From assembly GCA_019359715.1 (NCBI GenBank), contig JAHHGS010000099.1:1-47729 (forward strand): a stretch of DNA of 47,729 nt, written 5' to 3'. Source of the stretch: Aphanocapsa sp. GSE-SYN-MK-11-07L. GTDB lineage: Bacteria; Cyanobacteriota; Cyanobacteriia; Thermosynechococcales; Thermosynechococcaceae. The notes beneath the pieces were generated by a model, which saw only the letters and a program-made list of their open reading frames with translations, was not told the DNA's origin and made no database searches. Below, in pieces: positions 8,055 through 16,273 of this stretch; the stretch's first letter is position 1, and every line of letters starts with the position of its first letter. The position numbers and the translations under genes were made by a program.

Positions 8055-8603
8055 ATGGCACTCAAACACACCATCCTGGCGTTCTTGTCTCGTCAGCCGC
8101 TGAGTGGCTATGACGTGGCCAAGGAGTTTGCTGAGGGGTTTGGCAGTTGCTTTTGGAAAGCAAGTCAGCAGCAGGTTTACGCTGAGCTGACGAAGCTAGA
8201 GCAGCAGGGCAGCGTCACCTATGAGGCAATTCCGCAACCGGGACGACTCGATAAAAAAATTTATTCAATTACAGGTCAGGGGCAACAAGAGCTGCTCGAT
8301 TGGTTGACCAAACCCTGCGAACCAACGGCCATTCGTGAAGATTTGGGCGTTATGGGGCTGGCGGGGCATCTGGTTCCTTCATCTGTCGTGATCCGTGAAA
8401 TTGAACGACGGCGGCAGCTCCACCTGGACATGGTGCAGCAGGTAAAAAAATTAGATCAGCATTTTGCCCAAAATCTTGATGCACTAGAACTGAAAGACCT
8501 GTACATGCATTTAATTATTCGGCGGGGCATTCGCTATCAAGAAGAGTGGGTGACTTGGTGTGATGAAGCCCTAGCGGCGATCGCCCAAGCGGTCAACCGC
8601 TAA
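8055..8603 (+). CDS. PadR-family transcriptional regulator
   Basis: A 182-residue PadR regulator. The winged-helix N-terminus (HTILAFLSRQPLSGYDVAKEF, ending in the DKKIYSITGQGQQELLDWL wing) is followed by an alpha-helical Vir-like dimerisation domain. The ATG at 8055 is chosen over an upstream frame extension because homology begins with MALKHTILAFL and GGGAG/AGGG lie just before it. The longer frame would also run through the operator. It probably represses the divergent exporter operon and itself, and responds to a small hydrophobic ligand, as is typical of the family; the ligand is unknown. Confidence 0.92.
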   Translation: MALKHTILAFLSRQPLSGYDVAKEFAEGFGSCFWKASQQQVYAELTKLEQQGSVTYEAIPQPGRLDKKIYSITGQGQQELLDWLTKPCEPTAIREDLGVMGLAGHLVPSSVVIREIERRRQLHLDMVQQVKKLDQHFAQNLDALELKDLYMHLIIRRGIRYQEEWVTWCDEALAAIAQAVNR

Positions 8604-8712
8604 GTTTGCCAGAACAAAGAAATGCGATCGCCTGATTCTCACAGGATGTTTTTCCAGACAACCGGCCAGATTTGACTCAGAATATTGACTAGACCACTCA
8701 AACGCCTTAGCC

Positions 8713-9375
8713 GTGAACCCAAGCCGTTCAACCCTAGATCATGCGATCGCCCTTGCCCATCTGCAACAGTCTGATCCCTTGCTGGGCGAACTGATCCAGC
8801 AGGTGGGTGATTGCAATTTAGGGCGGCAACCAACTGACGATACGTTGCTCTCGGCATTAGTGAAATCAATTATCTATCAGCGGATTTCAATTAAAGCCGC
8901 TAATACGGTCTATGCCAGATTCCTTAATTTGTATGCACCCGCCGCCTTTCCCTCAGCAATGGAGATTTTAGCGACGCCAGATCCAACTTTGCGGAGCATT
9001 GGCTTACCTGGAATGAAAGTTGTTTATCTGAAAGATCTAGCCCAAAAGGTGTTAACCGACTTACCCGATTTGGCTACGTTGCACACGATGGAAGATGAAG
9101 CCATTATCCAAACCTTGACTCAAATTAAAGGCATTGGGCGCTGGAGCGTCCAAATGCTGCTGATGTTTCAGCTTTATCGCCTTAATGTTTTGCCAGTAGA
9201 CGATTTAGGGATTCGAGCCGCCATCCGCAACCTTTATCGTTTGGATGATTTGCCCACCAAAGCAATAGTCGAGCGGTTGGCCCTGCCTTGGCAGCCCTAT
9301 CGAACGATCGCTTGTTGGTATCTTTGGTACAGCCGCGATGCTGTCAATCAAGACCTGCTCAAGCATTGGGCTTAG
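8713..9375 (+). CDS. DNA-3-methyladenine glycosylase (HhH-GPD, AlkA type)
   Basis: A 220-residue HhH-GPD base-excision enzyme. The helix-hairpin-helix is LTQIKGIGRWSVQMLLMF (about 135-152) and the catalytic aspartate is in PVDDLGIR (Asp164 by alignment with AlkA Asp238). No Cys cluster follows, so it lacks the 4Fe-4S of the EndoIII branch, as expected for AlkA-like 3-methyladenine glycosylases. It removes alkylated bases from DNA. The start is GTG; no in-frame ATG exists upstream and no good ribosome site is seen. Stands alone between padR and a convergent pentapeptide gene. Confidence 0.9.
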   Translation: MNPSRSTLDHAIALAHLQQSDPLLGELIQQVGDCNLGRQPTDDTLLSALVKSIIYQRISIKAANTVYARFLNLYAPAAFPSAMEILATPDPTLRSIGLPGMKVVYLKDLAQKVLTDLPDLATLHTMEDEAIIQTLTQIKGIGRWSVQMLLMFQLYRLNVLPVDDLGIRAAIRNLYRLDDLPTKAIVERLALPWQPYRTIACWYLWYSRDAVNQDLLKHWA

Positions 9376-9419
9376 ATTGTCCGCAATTCTTAGAGAGAGA
9401 TTGAAGAGCTGAGTTACAA

Positions 9420-10235
9420 CTATGCCCCAACGATTAAAACGAAGCGATCGCACAAACTTTCGCGGGTGGTGCGACGGGTGAAGGAATTCCAGGTGTCTAG
9501 TTCTTGATCTGAGTGGCTGAGCAGGCGCGATCGCAAATCTTCACTCAACCCCCGCACCTGGCTAAAATCAGCACCAGCAATACTCTCTAGGCGATCGCAC
9601 TCAACATCGGTTAAATCTGCTGCCCGCAGGTCTACTCCGGCCAGGTTGACTCCGTTCAGCCGAGCCTGACGCAGGCAAGCCCCGGTCAAAAATGCCCGCC
9701 GTAAGTCGGCGCTACTGAGCCGAGCGGCCTGCAAATTGGCGACCGTCAGGTCTGCCCCAGTTAGGTAAGCCCCCAATAAATTTGCGGACTGGAGGTCAGC
9801 ATGGCGGAGGTTGGCGGTGTTGAGAGCTGCTCCGTTTAAGTTCGCTCCTGGGCCGATCGCCCCGGAGGATTTATAGGCAAATCCCTCTGGAAAAATGGTT
9901 TGACTGTCGTACTGGGCGGCTTGCAGTTTGGTGCCTTCTAGGTTGGCGCTGGTCAAATCTGCTCCGCTCAAATTAGCTCGGTTCAAGCAAGCGCCCTGTA
10001 AGTTGGCGTGACGTAAAATAGCTCTACGCAAGTTAGCTCGCCGCAAATCAGTATTGCTCAGATTGGCTCCGCTCAAATTGGTCTGACTGAAATTGACGCC
10101 AATCAGCTTGGCTTGGCTCAAGTCAGCCGCTGGCAAATCCAGACCACTCAAGTCGAACTGATAGCCATCTGTTTGTCCCGCTTTAAGGGCGGCGATCGTC
10201 GCTGGAGAAATCTGCTCGATGTGCTGACCGGCCAT
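9420..10235 (-). CDS. Pentapeptide-repeat protein
   Basis: A 271-residue protein made of two blocks of A(D/N)LXX pentapeptides (about residues 30-105 and 130-215) separated by a non-repeat insert (TQAAQYDSQTIFPEGFAYK-like, about 105-130) that is often seen in cyanobacterial members. The repeats form a right-handed quadrilateral beta-helix. The C-terminal 55 residues are not repetitive. Function unknown: such proteins act in many settings and cyanobacteria hold dozens. It diverges from the bilin-lyase gene with a spacer of about 100 bases. Confidence 0.85.
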   Translation of the reverse strand: MAGQHIEQISPATIAALKAGQTDGYQFDLSGLDLPAADLSQAKLIGVNFSQTNLSGANLSNTDLRRANLRRAILRHANLQGACLNRANLSGADLTSANLEGTKLQAAQYDSQTIFPEGFAYKSSGAIGPGANLNGAALNTANLRHADLQSANLLGAYLTGADLTVANLQAARLSSADLRRAFLTGACLRQARLNGVNLAGVDLRAADLTDVECDRLESIAGADFSQVRGLSEDLRSRLLSHSDQELDTWNSFTRRTTRESLCDRFVLIVGA

Positions 10236-10339
10236 TGCTTGAGATCTTGTAAAGAAGTGATCGGTATTTTACCGTTATCGCCGTAGGATCAGGAATGGCA
10301 AACCGATTCTGAACCTGACCGATGCAACCTCCCTTGACA

Positions 10340-10894
10340 ATGATCGACTTTTTCCGCAAGAGCGAAGGAACCTGGTTCACACAGCGGACGGTGCATCACT
10401 TTGACTTAGTCGCCGATGAGTCAGGCGAATCAAATCTTTACATTAGCGTCCTTGAGCAGACTGATCCACGGGTCAAAACCGTCTGTGAACAGCAGGGAAT
10501 TGATCCAGCCAAGGCAATCGGAGGAGCCAGCTTTATGTGGCAAGCCAATCAAGACACCGCCGCCCCCAATCCTGACCAAGCCGCCGTCCTGGTTGATTTA
10601 CCGGATGATGCCAGCGGGCGATCGGGCAAGCTGCTCCGCAATCAGGGCTATGTCGAAAAAATTCCGGTGATTAGCCGCTACTGGTTTGGTCAAGATGGCA
10701 TTTTGACGATTGATACTGAGTATGAGCAAAACCAGGGGCAGGAACGCTGCTGGTTCATTACCGACGATTTTCGGGTGCGGGCCAGCACAATTCGGATGAT
10801 GAATGGCGTCTATTTAATGACCTACTGCTCTGAACGTCGCTGCGTATCTGAACAAACCCTAGCCCAGATGGTTCAGCATCACCTAGCTCGTTAG
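10340..10894 (+). CDS. CpcS/CpeS-family phycobiliprotein lyase
   Basis: A 184-residue lipocalin-fold bilin lyase. The N-terminus MIDFFRKSEGTWFTQRT matches the family start (FFxxSxGxWxxQRT), followed by the conserved KLLRNQGYVEKIPV and the C-terminal ITDDFRVRAST...YCSERR blocks. These enzymes bind free bilin and attach it to Cys82/84-type sites of phycobiliproteins. Whether this is CpcS, CpcU or CpeS cannot be settled by eye; it is divergent enough from each that I give no symbol. An ATG 18 bases upstream (10322) is possible, but the family start fits 10340. It leads the pebA-pebB-cpcBA block, so a role in loading PEB or PCB is likely. Confidence 0.88.
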   Translation: MIDFFRKSEGTWFTQRTVHHFDLVADESGESNLYISVLEQTDPRVKTVCEQQGIDPAKAIGGASFMWQANQDTAAPNPDQAAVLVDLPDDASGRSGKLLRNQGYVEKIPVISRYWFGQDGILTIDTEYEQNQGQERCWFITDDFRVRASTIRMMNGVYLMTYCSERRCVSEQTLAQMVQHHLAR

Positions 10895-11045
10895 CAGGAG
10901 TGAGCAAAATCCCTAAATTGCCTGCATTTGAGCAACCGAAGATTGGTATATTACGGAATGTTGCTTAGTCCCTCAGAATTAGGACAACCGCTCTCAGCAT
11001 CTCCTACGCTCATCAATTAGGTATATCCGTCCTTAGAATCCATCC

Positions 11046-11774
11046 ATGTATAAGCCGTTTCTTGAGCATCTGGAACAATCGTTATTCCAAAAGTTTGATT
11101 TGCAAAGCCGCTCAATTCCAGCCGGATTAGAGGGTCGGGTCAGCGATCGCGGCAAAAGCCCCGCCGCAATTACCAGTTGGTGCTATCAGTGCCCAGAGTT
11201 TCGCAAGATTCGCTATACCTACATTGATGCTGGTGCTAGCGCTCAGATTTTCAATAGCGTCATTTATCCCAGCTTTGGCTACGAATTGCCCCTGCTAGGG
11301 ATTGATTTTCTCTCGTTTGGGCAGGTGAAAAACCTGATTGTGATGGACTTTCAGCCTTTGTTTCAGGACGAAGTTTACCTGCGGAAATACATTCATCCCC
11401 TGAAGTCGCTCCACGATCGCTACCCAGACTTAGCCCAAAACCTAGAAATGAAGTTTTACGACGCCAACCAATACTTCTCGAAGTATTTGCTGTTTGCCAA
11501 AACTGACCCGGAAACCGTCAAAACGCGGGTGTTAGAGGCTTTTAAGGACTATCTCAACCTCTACTGGCAAATGCTAGCCGAAGCTCAGCCGTTGACCGAT
11601 TCGGCAGACATCCAGCGAATTGTCCAAGCCCAAAAAGACTATGACCAGTACAGCGCCGATCGCGATCCAGCTTCCGGGCTGTTCAGCAGCTACTTTGGGC
11701 ATGAGTGGGCGGAGCGCTTCCTGTACGAATTTTTGTTTGAAGACGCGATGCCTTTAGCCGCCGCCAAGAAGTGA
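11046..11774 (+). CDS. pebA: 15,16-dihydrobiliverdin:ferredoxin oxidoreductase
   Basis: A 242-residue ferredoxin-dependent bilin reductase. PebA reduces biliverdin IXalpha at the 15,16 double bond to 15,16-dihydrobiliverdin. Family marks: SIPAGLEG near the N-terminus, IFNSVIYP, the catalytic-pocket aspartate in [12 protein letters not shown] (Asp87), VMDFQPLF, and the C-terminal [19 protein letters not shown]. It is immediately followed by pebB with overlapping or touching frames, the usual pebAB arrangement that channels the intermediate. Upstream spacer is 151 bases, so pebAB may have its own promoter. Confidence 0.95.
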   Translation: MYKPFLEHLEQSLFQKFDLQSRSIPAGLEGRVSDRGKSPAAITSWCYQCPEFRKIRYTYIDAGASAQIFNSVIYPSFGYELPLLGIDFLSFGQVKNLIVMDFQPLFQDEVYLRKYIHPLKSLHDRYPDLAQNLEMKFYDANQYFSKYLLFAKTDPETVKTRVLEAFKDYLNLYWQMLAEAQPLTDSADIQRIVQAQKDYDQYSADRDPASGLFSSYFGHEWAERFLYEFLFEDAMPLAAAKK

Positions 11775-11779
11775 GTGCG

Positions 11780-12523
11780 ATGACCCTCTATCAGCCGTTT
11801 TTAGACTCTGCGATCGCCCTGCTGCAACAGCACTTAGACCTTCAGCCCTATCCAATTCCGGCGGGGTATGAGTCAAAATCGGCGATTACAGGTAAGGGCA
11901 AGCACCAAGAAGAAGTGCTGACCACCAGCTACGGCTATCAGTCAGACAAGCTGCGCCAAATTCGGGCCGCCCATGTCCAAGGCGGTGGTTCGCTTCAGGT
12001 GTTGAATTTTGTGATTTTTCCGCACCTGAATTACGACTTGCCGTTCTTTGGGGCAGACTTGGTAACTCTGCCGGGCGGCCATCTGATTGCGCTTGATATG
12101 CAGCCCTTGTTTCGGGATGATTTGGCCTATCAAGCTAAGTACACGCAGCCAATTTTGCCAATTTTTGAGGCTTTTCAGCCGCATTTACCCTGGGGAGGCG
12201 ACTTTCCCGCCGAAGCTCAACCCTTTTTCTCGCCGGCCTTTTTGTGGACGCGCCCTTCCCAAACCGAAGTGGTTCAAACCCATGTCTTTGAAGCATTTCA
12301 AGCCTATCTGCAAGCCTACTTGAATTTTGTTGAACAGGCAGAACCCATCACCGATCCGCAGAAATTAGCCAACATTGAGCAGGCTCAGTTGCGCTATTTA
12401 CGATATCGGGCTGAAAAAGACCCCGCGCGGGGAATGTTCACGCGGTTTTACGGTTCAGAGTGGACAGAAGAGTACATCCACGGATTTTTATTTGACCTAG
12501 AAAGAAAGCTGGCGATCGCTTAA
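11780..12523 (+). CDS. pebB: Phycoerythrobilin:ferredoxin oxidoreductase
   Basis: A 247-residue partner of PebA. It reduces 15,16-dihydrobiliverdin to phycoerythrobilin using ferredoxin. Family marks: [28 protein letters not shown] (Asp93), ALDMQPLF, and the C-terminal [19 protein letters not shown]. The ATG at 11780 gives the usual MTLYQPFL start; a GTG at 11771 would overlap the pebA stop by four bases and is the alternative. The product PEB implies that this organism carries PEB-bearing phycobiliproteins, although no phycoerythrin genes are in this window. Confidence 0.95.
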   Translation: MTLYQPFLDSAIALLQQHLDLQPYPIPAGYESKSAITGKGKHQEEVLTTSYGYQSDKLRQIRAAHVQGGGSLQVLNFVIFPHLNYDLPFFGADLVTLPGGHLIALDMQPLFRDDLAYQAKYTQPILPIFEAFQPHLPWGGDFPAEAQPFFSPAFLWTRPSQTEVVQTHVFEAFQAYLQAYLNFVEQAEPITDPQKLANIEQAQLRYLRYRAEKDPARGMFTRFYGSEWTEEYIHGFLFDLERKLAIA

Positions 12524-12907
12524 CTGCGATCGCTCGACCAAACCCTAGCTCAGATCAAACTCTCAATCAATTTTCCTCAATCCCATTGTTGAGAGTTATT
12601 GATAATTTGTAACAAAAAACGATCCAACGACATAGTATAAAAAATGATGGAAGATAAGAAGAGATGGGATTGGTTGACTTAACGACTAGTTCATCAGACT
12701 CTCTAAGGCTTTGGGTCATGTGAAGCTTTCTAAGTTTTTCTAAAGGGTTCGTGATTGCGAACTGCGTTAAGAAAAGTCAGGAGTTGATCTGAGCTGTCTG
12801 CCGCTTCCACATCGAGGCTGCCTTCAGCAGTCTAAAGCCAAAACCTGTTGTCTGATCGGTTTTGAAGCCAACCATACTCAACTGAACAAAATTAGGAGAT
12901 TGAGTTT
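12524..12907 (+). promoter_or_regulatory. Leader and promoter region of cpcBA
   Basis: A 384-base gene-free stretch upstream of cpcB. It opens with two HIP1-like octamers that can pair (around 12511-12535), then an A/T-rich zone with TAGTATAAA at 12633-12641, a plausible -10, but no -35 at good spacing (TTGTAA at 12607 is 20 bases away). A transcript from there would have a leader of about 260 bases, long leaders being usual for cpc operons. AGGAG at 12894 is the cpcB ribosome site. The exact start site cannot be told from sequence. Confidence 0.4.
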
Positions 12908-13426
12908 ATGTTAGACGCATTTGCAAAGGTGGTTTCCCAGGCTGATGCACGGGGCGAGTATCTCAGTGCTTCTCAACTGGATGCCCTGAGTGCAATGGTT
13001 GCTGATGGCAACAAGCGCATGGATACCGTCAACCGGATCACCAGCAATTCTTCCACAATCGTGGCGAATGCAGCCCGCGCTCTGTTTGCTGAGCAGCCTC
13101 AGTTAATTTCTCCCGGTGGTAATGCTTACACCAGCCGCCGGATGGCTGCTTGCCTCCGCGACATGGAAATCATTTTGCGCTACGTCACCTACGCCATGTT
13201 TGCTGGCGATGCTAGTGTGCTCGACGATCGCTGCTTGAATGGTCTGCGGGAAACCTACTTGGCTCTAGGAACTCCTGGTTCTTCTGTCGCGACTGGCGTC
13301 AAGAAGATGAAAGATGCTGCGATCGCGATCGCCAATGACACCAACGGAATCACCAGAGGTGAGTGCGGCAGTCTGATTTCTGAACTGGGTAGCTACTTTG
13401 ATAAAGCTGCTGCTGCTGTCGGTTAA
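12908..13426 (+). CDS. cpcB: C-phycocyanin beta subunit
   Basis: 172 residues, the exact usual length for CpcB. Bilin-binding Cys82 (in RRMAACLRD) and Cys153 (in RGECGS) are present, as are Asn72 (GGNAY, the methylated position) and Cys109. The lack of the extra loop and Cys50/61 sites rules out a phycoerythrin beta chain (184 residues). It pairs with CpcA to build phycobilisome rods. Ribosome site AGGAG about nine bases before the ATG. Co-transcribed with cpcA after a 105-base spacer that holds the direct repeat TAATTAGCGAC twice. Confidence 0.97.
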   Translation: MLDAFAKVVSQADARGEYLSASQLDALSAMVADGNKRMDTVNRITSNSSTIVANAARALFAEQPQLISPGGNAYTSRRMAACLRDMEIILRYVTYAMFAGDASVLDDRCLNGLRETYLALGTPGSSVATGVKKMKDAAIAIANDTNGITRGECGSLISELGSYFDKAAAAVG

Positions 13427-13531
13427 TTAGCGACTAACTACTAATTAGCGACAACGTGGGCAGGCTCTTAGCTGCTTGAGCAAACTGAAATACGCATTTC
13501 ACAAATCGAACTTACTGGAGATATTCCAAAC

Positions 13532-14020
13532 ATGAAAACCCCTCTCACCGAAGCAGTTGCCGCTGCTGATTCTCAAGGTCGCTTCCTTAGCTCCACCGAA
13601 ATTCAAACTGCGTTTGGTCGCTTCCGCCAAGCTTCTGCCAGCCTGGAAGCTGCCAAGGCGCTGACCTCGAAAGCCGACAGCTTGGCCAGTGGTGCTGCCA
13701 ATGCGGTCTACCAAAAGTTCCCCTACACCACCAGCATGAATGGCCCGGCCTACGCTTCTAGCCAAACTGGCAAAGATAAGTGCGTGCGCGACATCGGCTA
13801 CTACCTGCGCATGGTTACATACTGCCTGGTTGTCGGTGGCACCGGCCCTCTGGATGACTACCTCTTGGGTGGGTTGGCTGAAATCAACCGCACTTTTGAA
13901 TTGTCTCCTAGCTGGTACGTAGAAGCCCTCAAGTACATCAAGTCCAACCACGGTTTGAGCGGCGACCCAGCAGTCGAAGCTAACTCTTACCTCGACTATG
14001 CCATCAACGCTTTGAGCTAG
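13532..14020 (+). CDS. cpcA: C-phycocyanin alpha subunit
   Basis: 162 residues, the exact usual length. The single bilin site Cys84 is in [15 protein letters not shown]. The sequence is a standard CpcA (start MKTPLTEAV, end DYAINALS). It forms the alpha-beta monomer with CpcB. GGAG lies eleven bases before the ATG. A strong terminator follows, and no rod-linker genes (cpcC, cpcD) come after it in this window. Confidence 0.97.
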   Translation: MKTPLTEAVAAADSQGRFLSSTEIQTAFGRFRQASASLEAAKALTSKADSLASGAANAVYQKFPYTTSMNGPAYASSQTGKDKCVRDIGYYLRMVTYCLVVGGTGPLDDYLLGGLAEINRTFELSPSWYVEALKYIKSNHGLSGDPAVEANSYLDYAINALS

Positions 14021-14030
14021 TCATTGAGAG

Positions 14031-14090
14031 TGCCCGGAGGGGTAGGCAGTTGCCAGGATTGGTGATTGCTTTTCCCTCCGGGCATTTTTG
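14031..14090 (+). terminator. Rho-independent terminator of cpcBA
   Basis: Perfect 11-bp stem TGCCCGGAGGG (14031-14041) and CCCTCCGGGCA (14074-14084) with a 32-base loop, followed by TTTTTG. It starts ten bases after the cpcA stop. The high GC stem and T run make it the clearest terminator in the window; it separates abundant cpcBA mRNA from the less expressed lyase genes. Confidence 0.88.
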
Positions 14091-14149
14091 TATTTAAATC
14101 AGGCAGCATCATGAATTGAAGCTGGAAGCGCTCTAGATGTTTGAAGTGT

Positions 14150-14968
14150 ATGGACAATAACTTTGATTTTCAGAACGGAGAGCAGTTAACGGTTGAGCAA
14201 GCGATCGCCAATCTGCAAGGAGAAGACCTGGGATTGCGCGTCTACGCTGCCTGGTGGCTAGGCCGGTTTCGAGTCAACGCTCCGGCTGCGATCGAGATTT
14301 TGATTGTTGCCCTAGAGGATGAAGCCGATCGCACTCCCGCTGGTGGCTACCCCCTCCGGCGCAATGCGGCGCGAGCCTTAGGCAAACTGGGCGACCGGCA
14401 AGCGGTGCCTGCCCTAATTCAAGCCTTATCCTGCACCGATTTTTACGTTCGCGAGGCTGCTGCTCAGGCGTTAGAAATGCTCGGTGATCCGGCCGGAATT
14501 CCCACCTTGATTGAATTACTGACCAACAATCTGCCGGGGACTTTGCCTGCCCCAGAGCCGCCCCAACTGGCTCAACCCTTTGATGCCATTTTGGAAGCCT
14601 TGGGCAGCCTCGGTGCCAGAAGTGCGATCGCCGAGATTCAGCCCTTTCTAGAACACGAATTGCCTCGGATTCAATACGCCGCTGCCCGCGCCATGTATCA
14701 GTTGTCTGATCCCCAAGTGGCTAGCCAGTATGGCGATCGCCTGGTCGAAGCTCTCTCTGCCGATGACCTCCAACTGCGACGAGCCGTCCTGGCCGATTTA
14801 GGGGCGATTGGGTATTTGCCCGCCGCGCCAGCAATTGCTCAAACCTTGGCCGAAAACAGCCTCAAGCTGATGTCTTTAAAGGGCTTGCTAGAACAGCAGT
14901 TAACCCAGTCTGCTAATTTATCTGAAGGCGCGGTGGCGGTGATGGGCTTGATGGATGAATTGCTCTAA
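14150..14968 (+). CDS. cpcE: Phycocyanin alpha-84 phycocyanobilin lyase subunit CpcE
   Basis: A 272-residue HEAT/EZ-repeat protein. The N-terminus has the lyase motif VYAAWWLGRFRV (compare YYAAWWLGR), then EDEADRTPAGGYPLRRNAARALGKLG and DFYVREAAAQALEMLGD, characteristic of CpcE. With CpcF it forms a heterodimer that attaches PCB to Cys84 of CpcA. The ATG at 14150 is preferred over a TTG at 14141. It lies 60 bases past the cpcBA terminator, so low-level read-through or its own promoter is expected. PecE or a PEB-specific paralogue is possible but less likely given the flanking cpcA. Confidence 0.9.
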   Translation: MDNNFDFQNGEQLTVEQAIANLQGEDLGLRVYAAWWLGRFRVNAPAAIEILIVALEDEADRTPAGGYPLRRNAARALGKLGDRQAVPALIQALSCTDFYVREAAAQALEMLGDPAGIPTLIELLTNNLPGTLPAPEPPQLAQPFDAILEALGSLGARSAIAEIQPFLEHELPRIQYAAARAMYQLSDPQVASQYGDRLVEALSADDLQLRRAVLADLGAIGYLPAAPAIAQTLAENSLKLMSLKGLLEQQLTQSANLSEGAVAVMGLMDELL

Positions 14969-15039
14969 ATCAGTGTAAGCGCGATCGCCTAGATCAATTA
15001 GGATTGCAATAGATCCCCACTTCCTTACTCCTGATTCCT

Positions 15040-15855
15040 ATGCCTGATCTCCTTGATGCTTTGATCCGTGCCGTGGAAGATGCAGATTCTGCCAATCGTC
15101 TGCTCGAAGCCGTTGAAGATTTGGCGGCAGCTCGCTTGGAGGGCGCCATTCCCACCCTCTCTGCCGCTTTAGGCTACAACAATCCGGGGGCAGCGGTGGC
15201 GGCAGTGGATGGGCTAATTGCGATCGGTGAACCGGCGGTGCCAGCTCTATTGGAGCAACTGGATCGACAGAATTACACTGCCCGCTCCTGGGCCATTCGG
15301 GCTTTGGCTGGAATTGGTGATCCGCGCGGGCTAATCACCCTGCTAGGGGCAGCTACCGCAGATTTCTCGCTCAGTGTGCGGCGAGCGGCTACGCGAGGCT
15401 TAGGGACAATGAAGTGGCACTGGTTCCCAGCCGATTTGCGAGAAATTGCCCAAGCCGAAGCCCTCGAAGCGCTGTTATTTGTCGCTCAGCAAGACGAAGA
15501 GTGGGTGGTGCGCTATGCCGGCGTTGTTGGGTTGCAGTCGCTGGCGATCGCTGTTGGCATGACCCAGCCCGCCTGGCGATCGCAAATTCAGACCCAGCTT
15601 CAGCAAATGGCTAACAGTGAGGACAGTTGGGCCGTCAAGGCTCGCGCTCTGCTGGCGATCCAAAAACTCCAAACAGATCAGTTAGAACCGATTGCAGATC
15701 AGCAACCCTCCAGTCTGCTGGCGGTGGATTGGCAGGTGATTTTAGAGAAGCTTTATCAACGCAAGGGGCAAGAACGACTACTGATGCCGGAGGGCGATCC
15801 GCGCCGCTACAGAGAGCTAGCAGTAGCGATCGGTCAAAAAACTGCTGAGCTGTAG
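15040..15855 (+). CDS. cpcF: Phycocyanin alpha-84 lyase subunit CpcF, long form
   Basis: A 271-residue HEAT-repeat protein, partner of CpcE. Residues 1-210 match CpcF ([63 protein letters not shown]). The PecF isomerase motif NHCQGN is absent, so simple PCB attachment is expected rather than isomerisation. CpcF is usually about 200-215 residues; here about 55 more follow ([28 protein letters not shown]), a charged helical tail of unknown role. It begins 71 bases after cpcE and is likely in the same operon. Confidence 0.87.
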   Translation: MPDLLDALIRAVEDADSANRLLEAVEDLAAARLEGAIPTLSAALGYNNPGAAVAAVDGLIAIGEPAVPALLEQLDRQNYTARSWAIRALAGIGDPRGLITLLGAATADFSLSVRRAATRGLGTMKWHWFPADLREIAQAEALEALLFVAQQDEEWVVRYAGVVGLQSLAIAVGMTQPAWRSQIQTQLQQMANSEDSWAVKARALLAIQKLQTDQLEPIADQQPSSLLAVDWQVILEKLYQRKGQERLLMPEGDPRRYRELAVAIGQKTAEL

Positions 15856-15992
15856 CAATTAAGCTCACTTTCCGGGTTGTTTGGTCATTAGTAATCATCA
15901 AAAACAGCAGCGATCAAAAAGGTTTGCCTGCTGGTCGCTCAATCTGAGAACATCAGATATATTGGACAATTAAAAAATTGGGACATTAACTC

Positions 15993-16244
15993 ATGGCTGA
16001 CACTCCAGAACAGACCGTACAAACTACAGCAGCAGTTGAAGACACGCCGGAAGAACTGGCAGAATTGATTGCTGAGCTTGAGCAATATCGTCAGCGTCTG
16101 CTCACCGACACAATGGAAATGGCGCAGCGGGCAAAGATTATGCGGGCCCGGGCGATCGCCAGCCTAGAACCTGACCTAGCCAGAATTGACGCCATGCTTC
16201 AGGAATTGCGCGATCGGCAAGCCGCCCTGAGTGCTAACAACTAG
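15993..16244 (+). CDS. Small coiled-coil protein, unknown function
   Basis: An 83-residue acidic protein. The first 17 residues are Thr/Val/Glu-rich and probably disordered; residues 20-80 form a heptad-like helix (ELAELIAELEQYRQRLL, then AQRAKIMRARAIASLEPDLARIDAMLQELRDRQ). No cysteine or membrane span. It sits 29 bases ahead of the HEAT-repeat gene and 137 after cpcF, within the phycobilisome cluster, so a role near the rods or lyases is possible but is inference only. I do not recognise a named family. Confidence 0.75.
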   Translation: MADTPEQTVQTTAAVEDTPEELAELIAELEQYRQRLLTDTMEMAQRAKIMRARAIASLEPDLARIDAMLQELRDRQAALSANN

Positions 16245-16273
16245 TTGCTGAAGTTGCGGACGGAAATTGATAA

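Noticed and set aside
12908-14020. Phycoerythrin or phycoerythrocyanin instead of phycocyanin
   Set aside because: Beta chain length of 172 and the sequence around Cys82 and Cys153 fit CpcB; CpcE/F-type lyases follow and no PecF isomerase motif NHCQGN is present.
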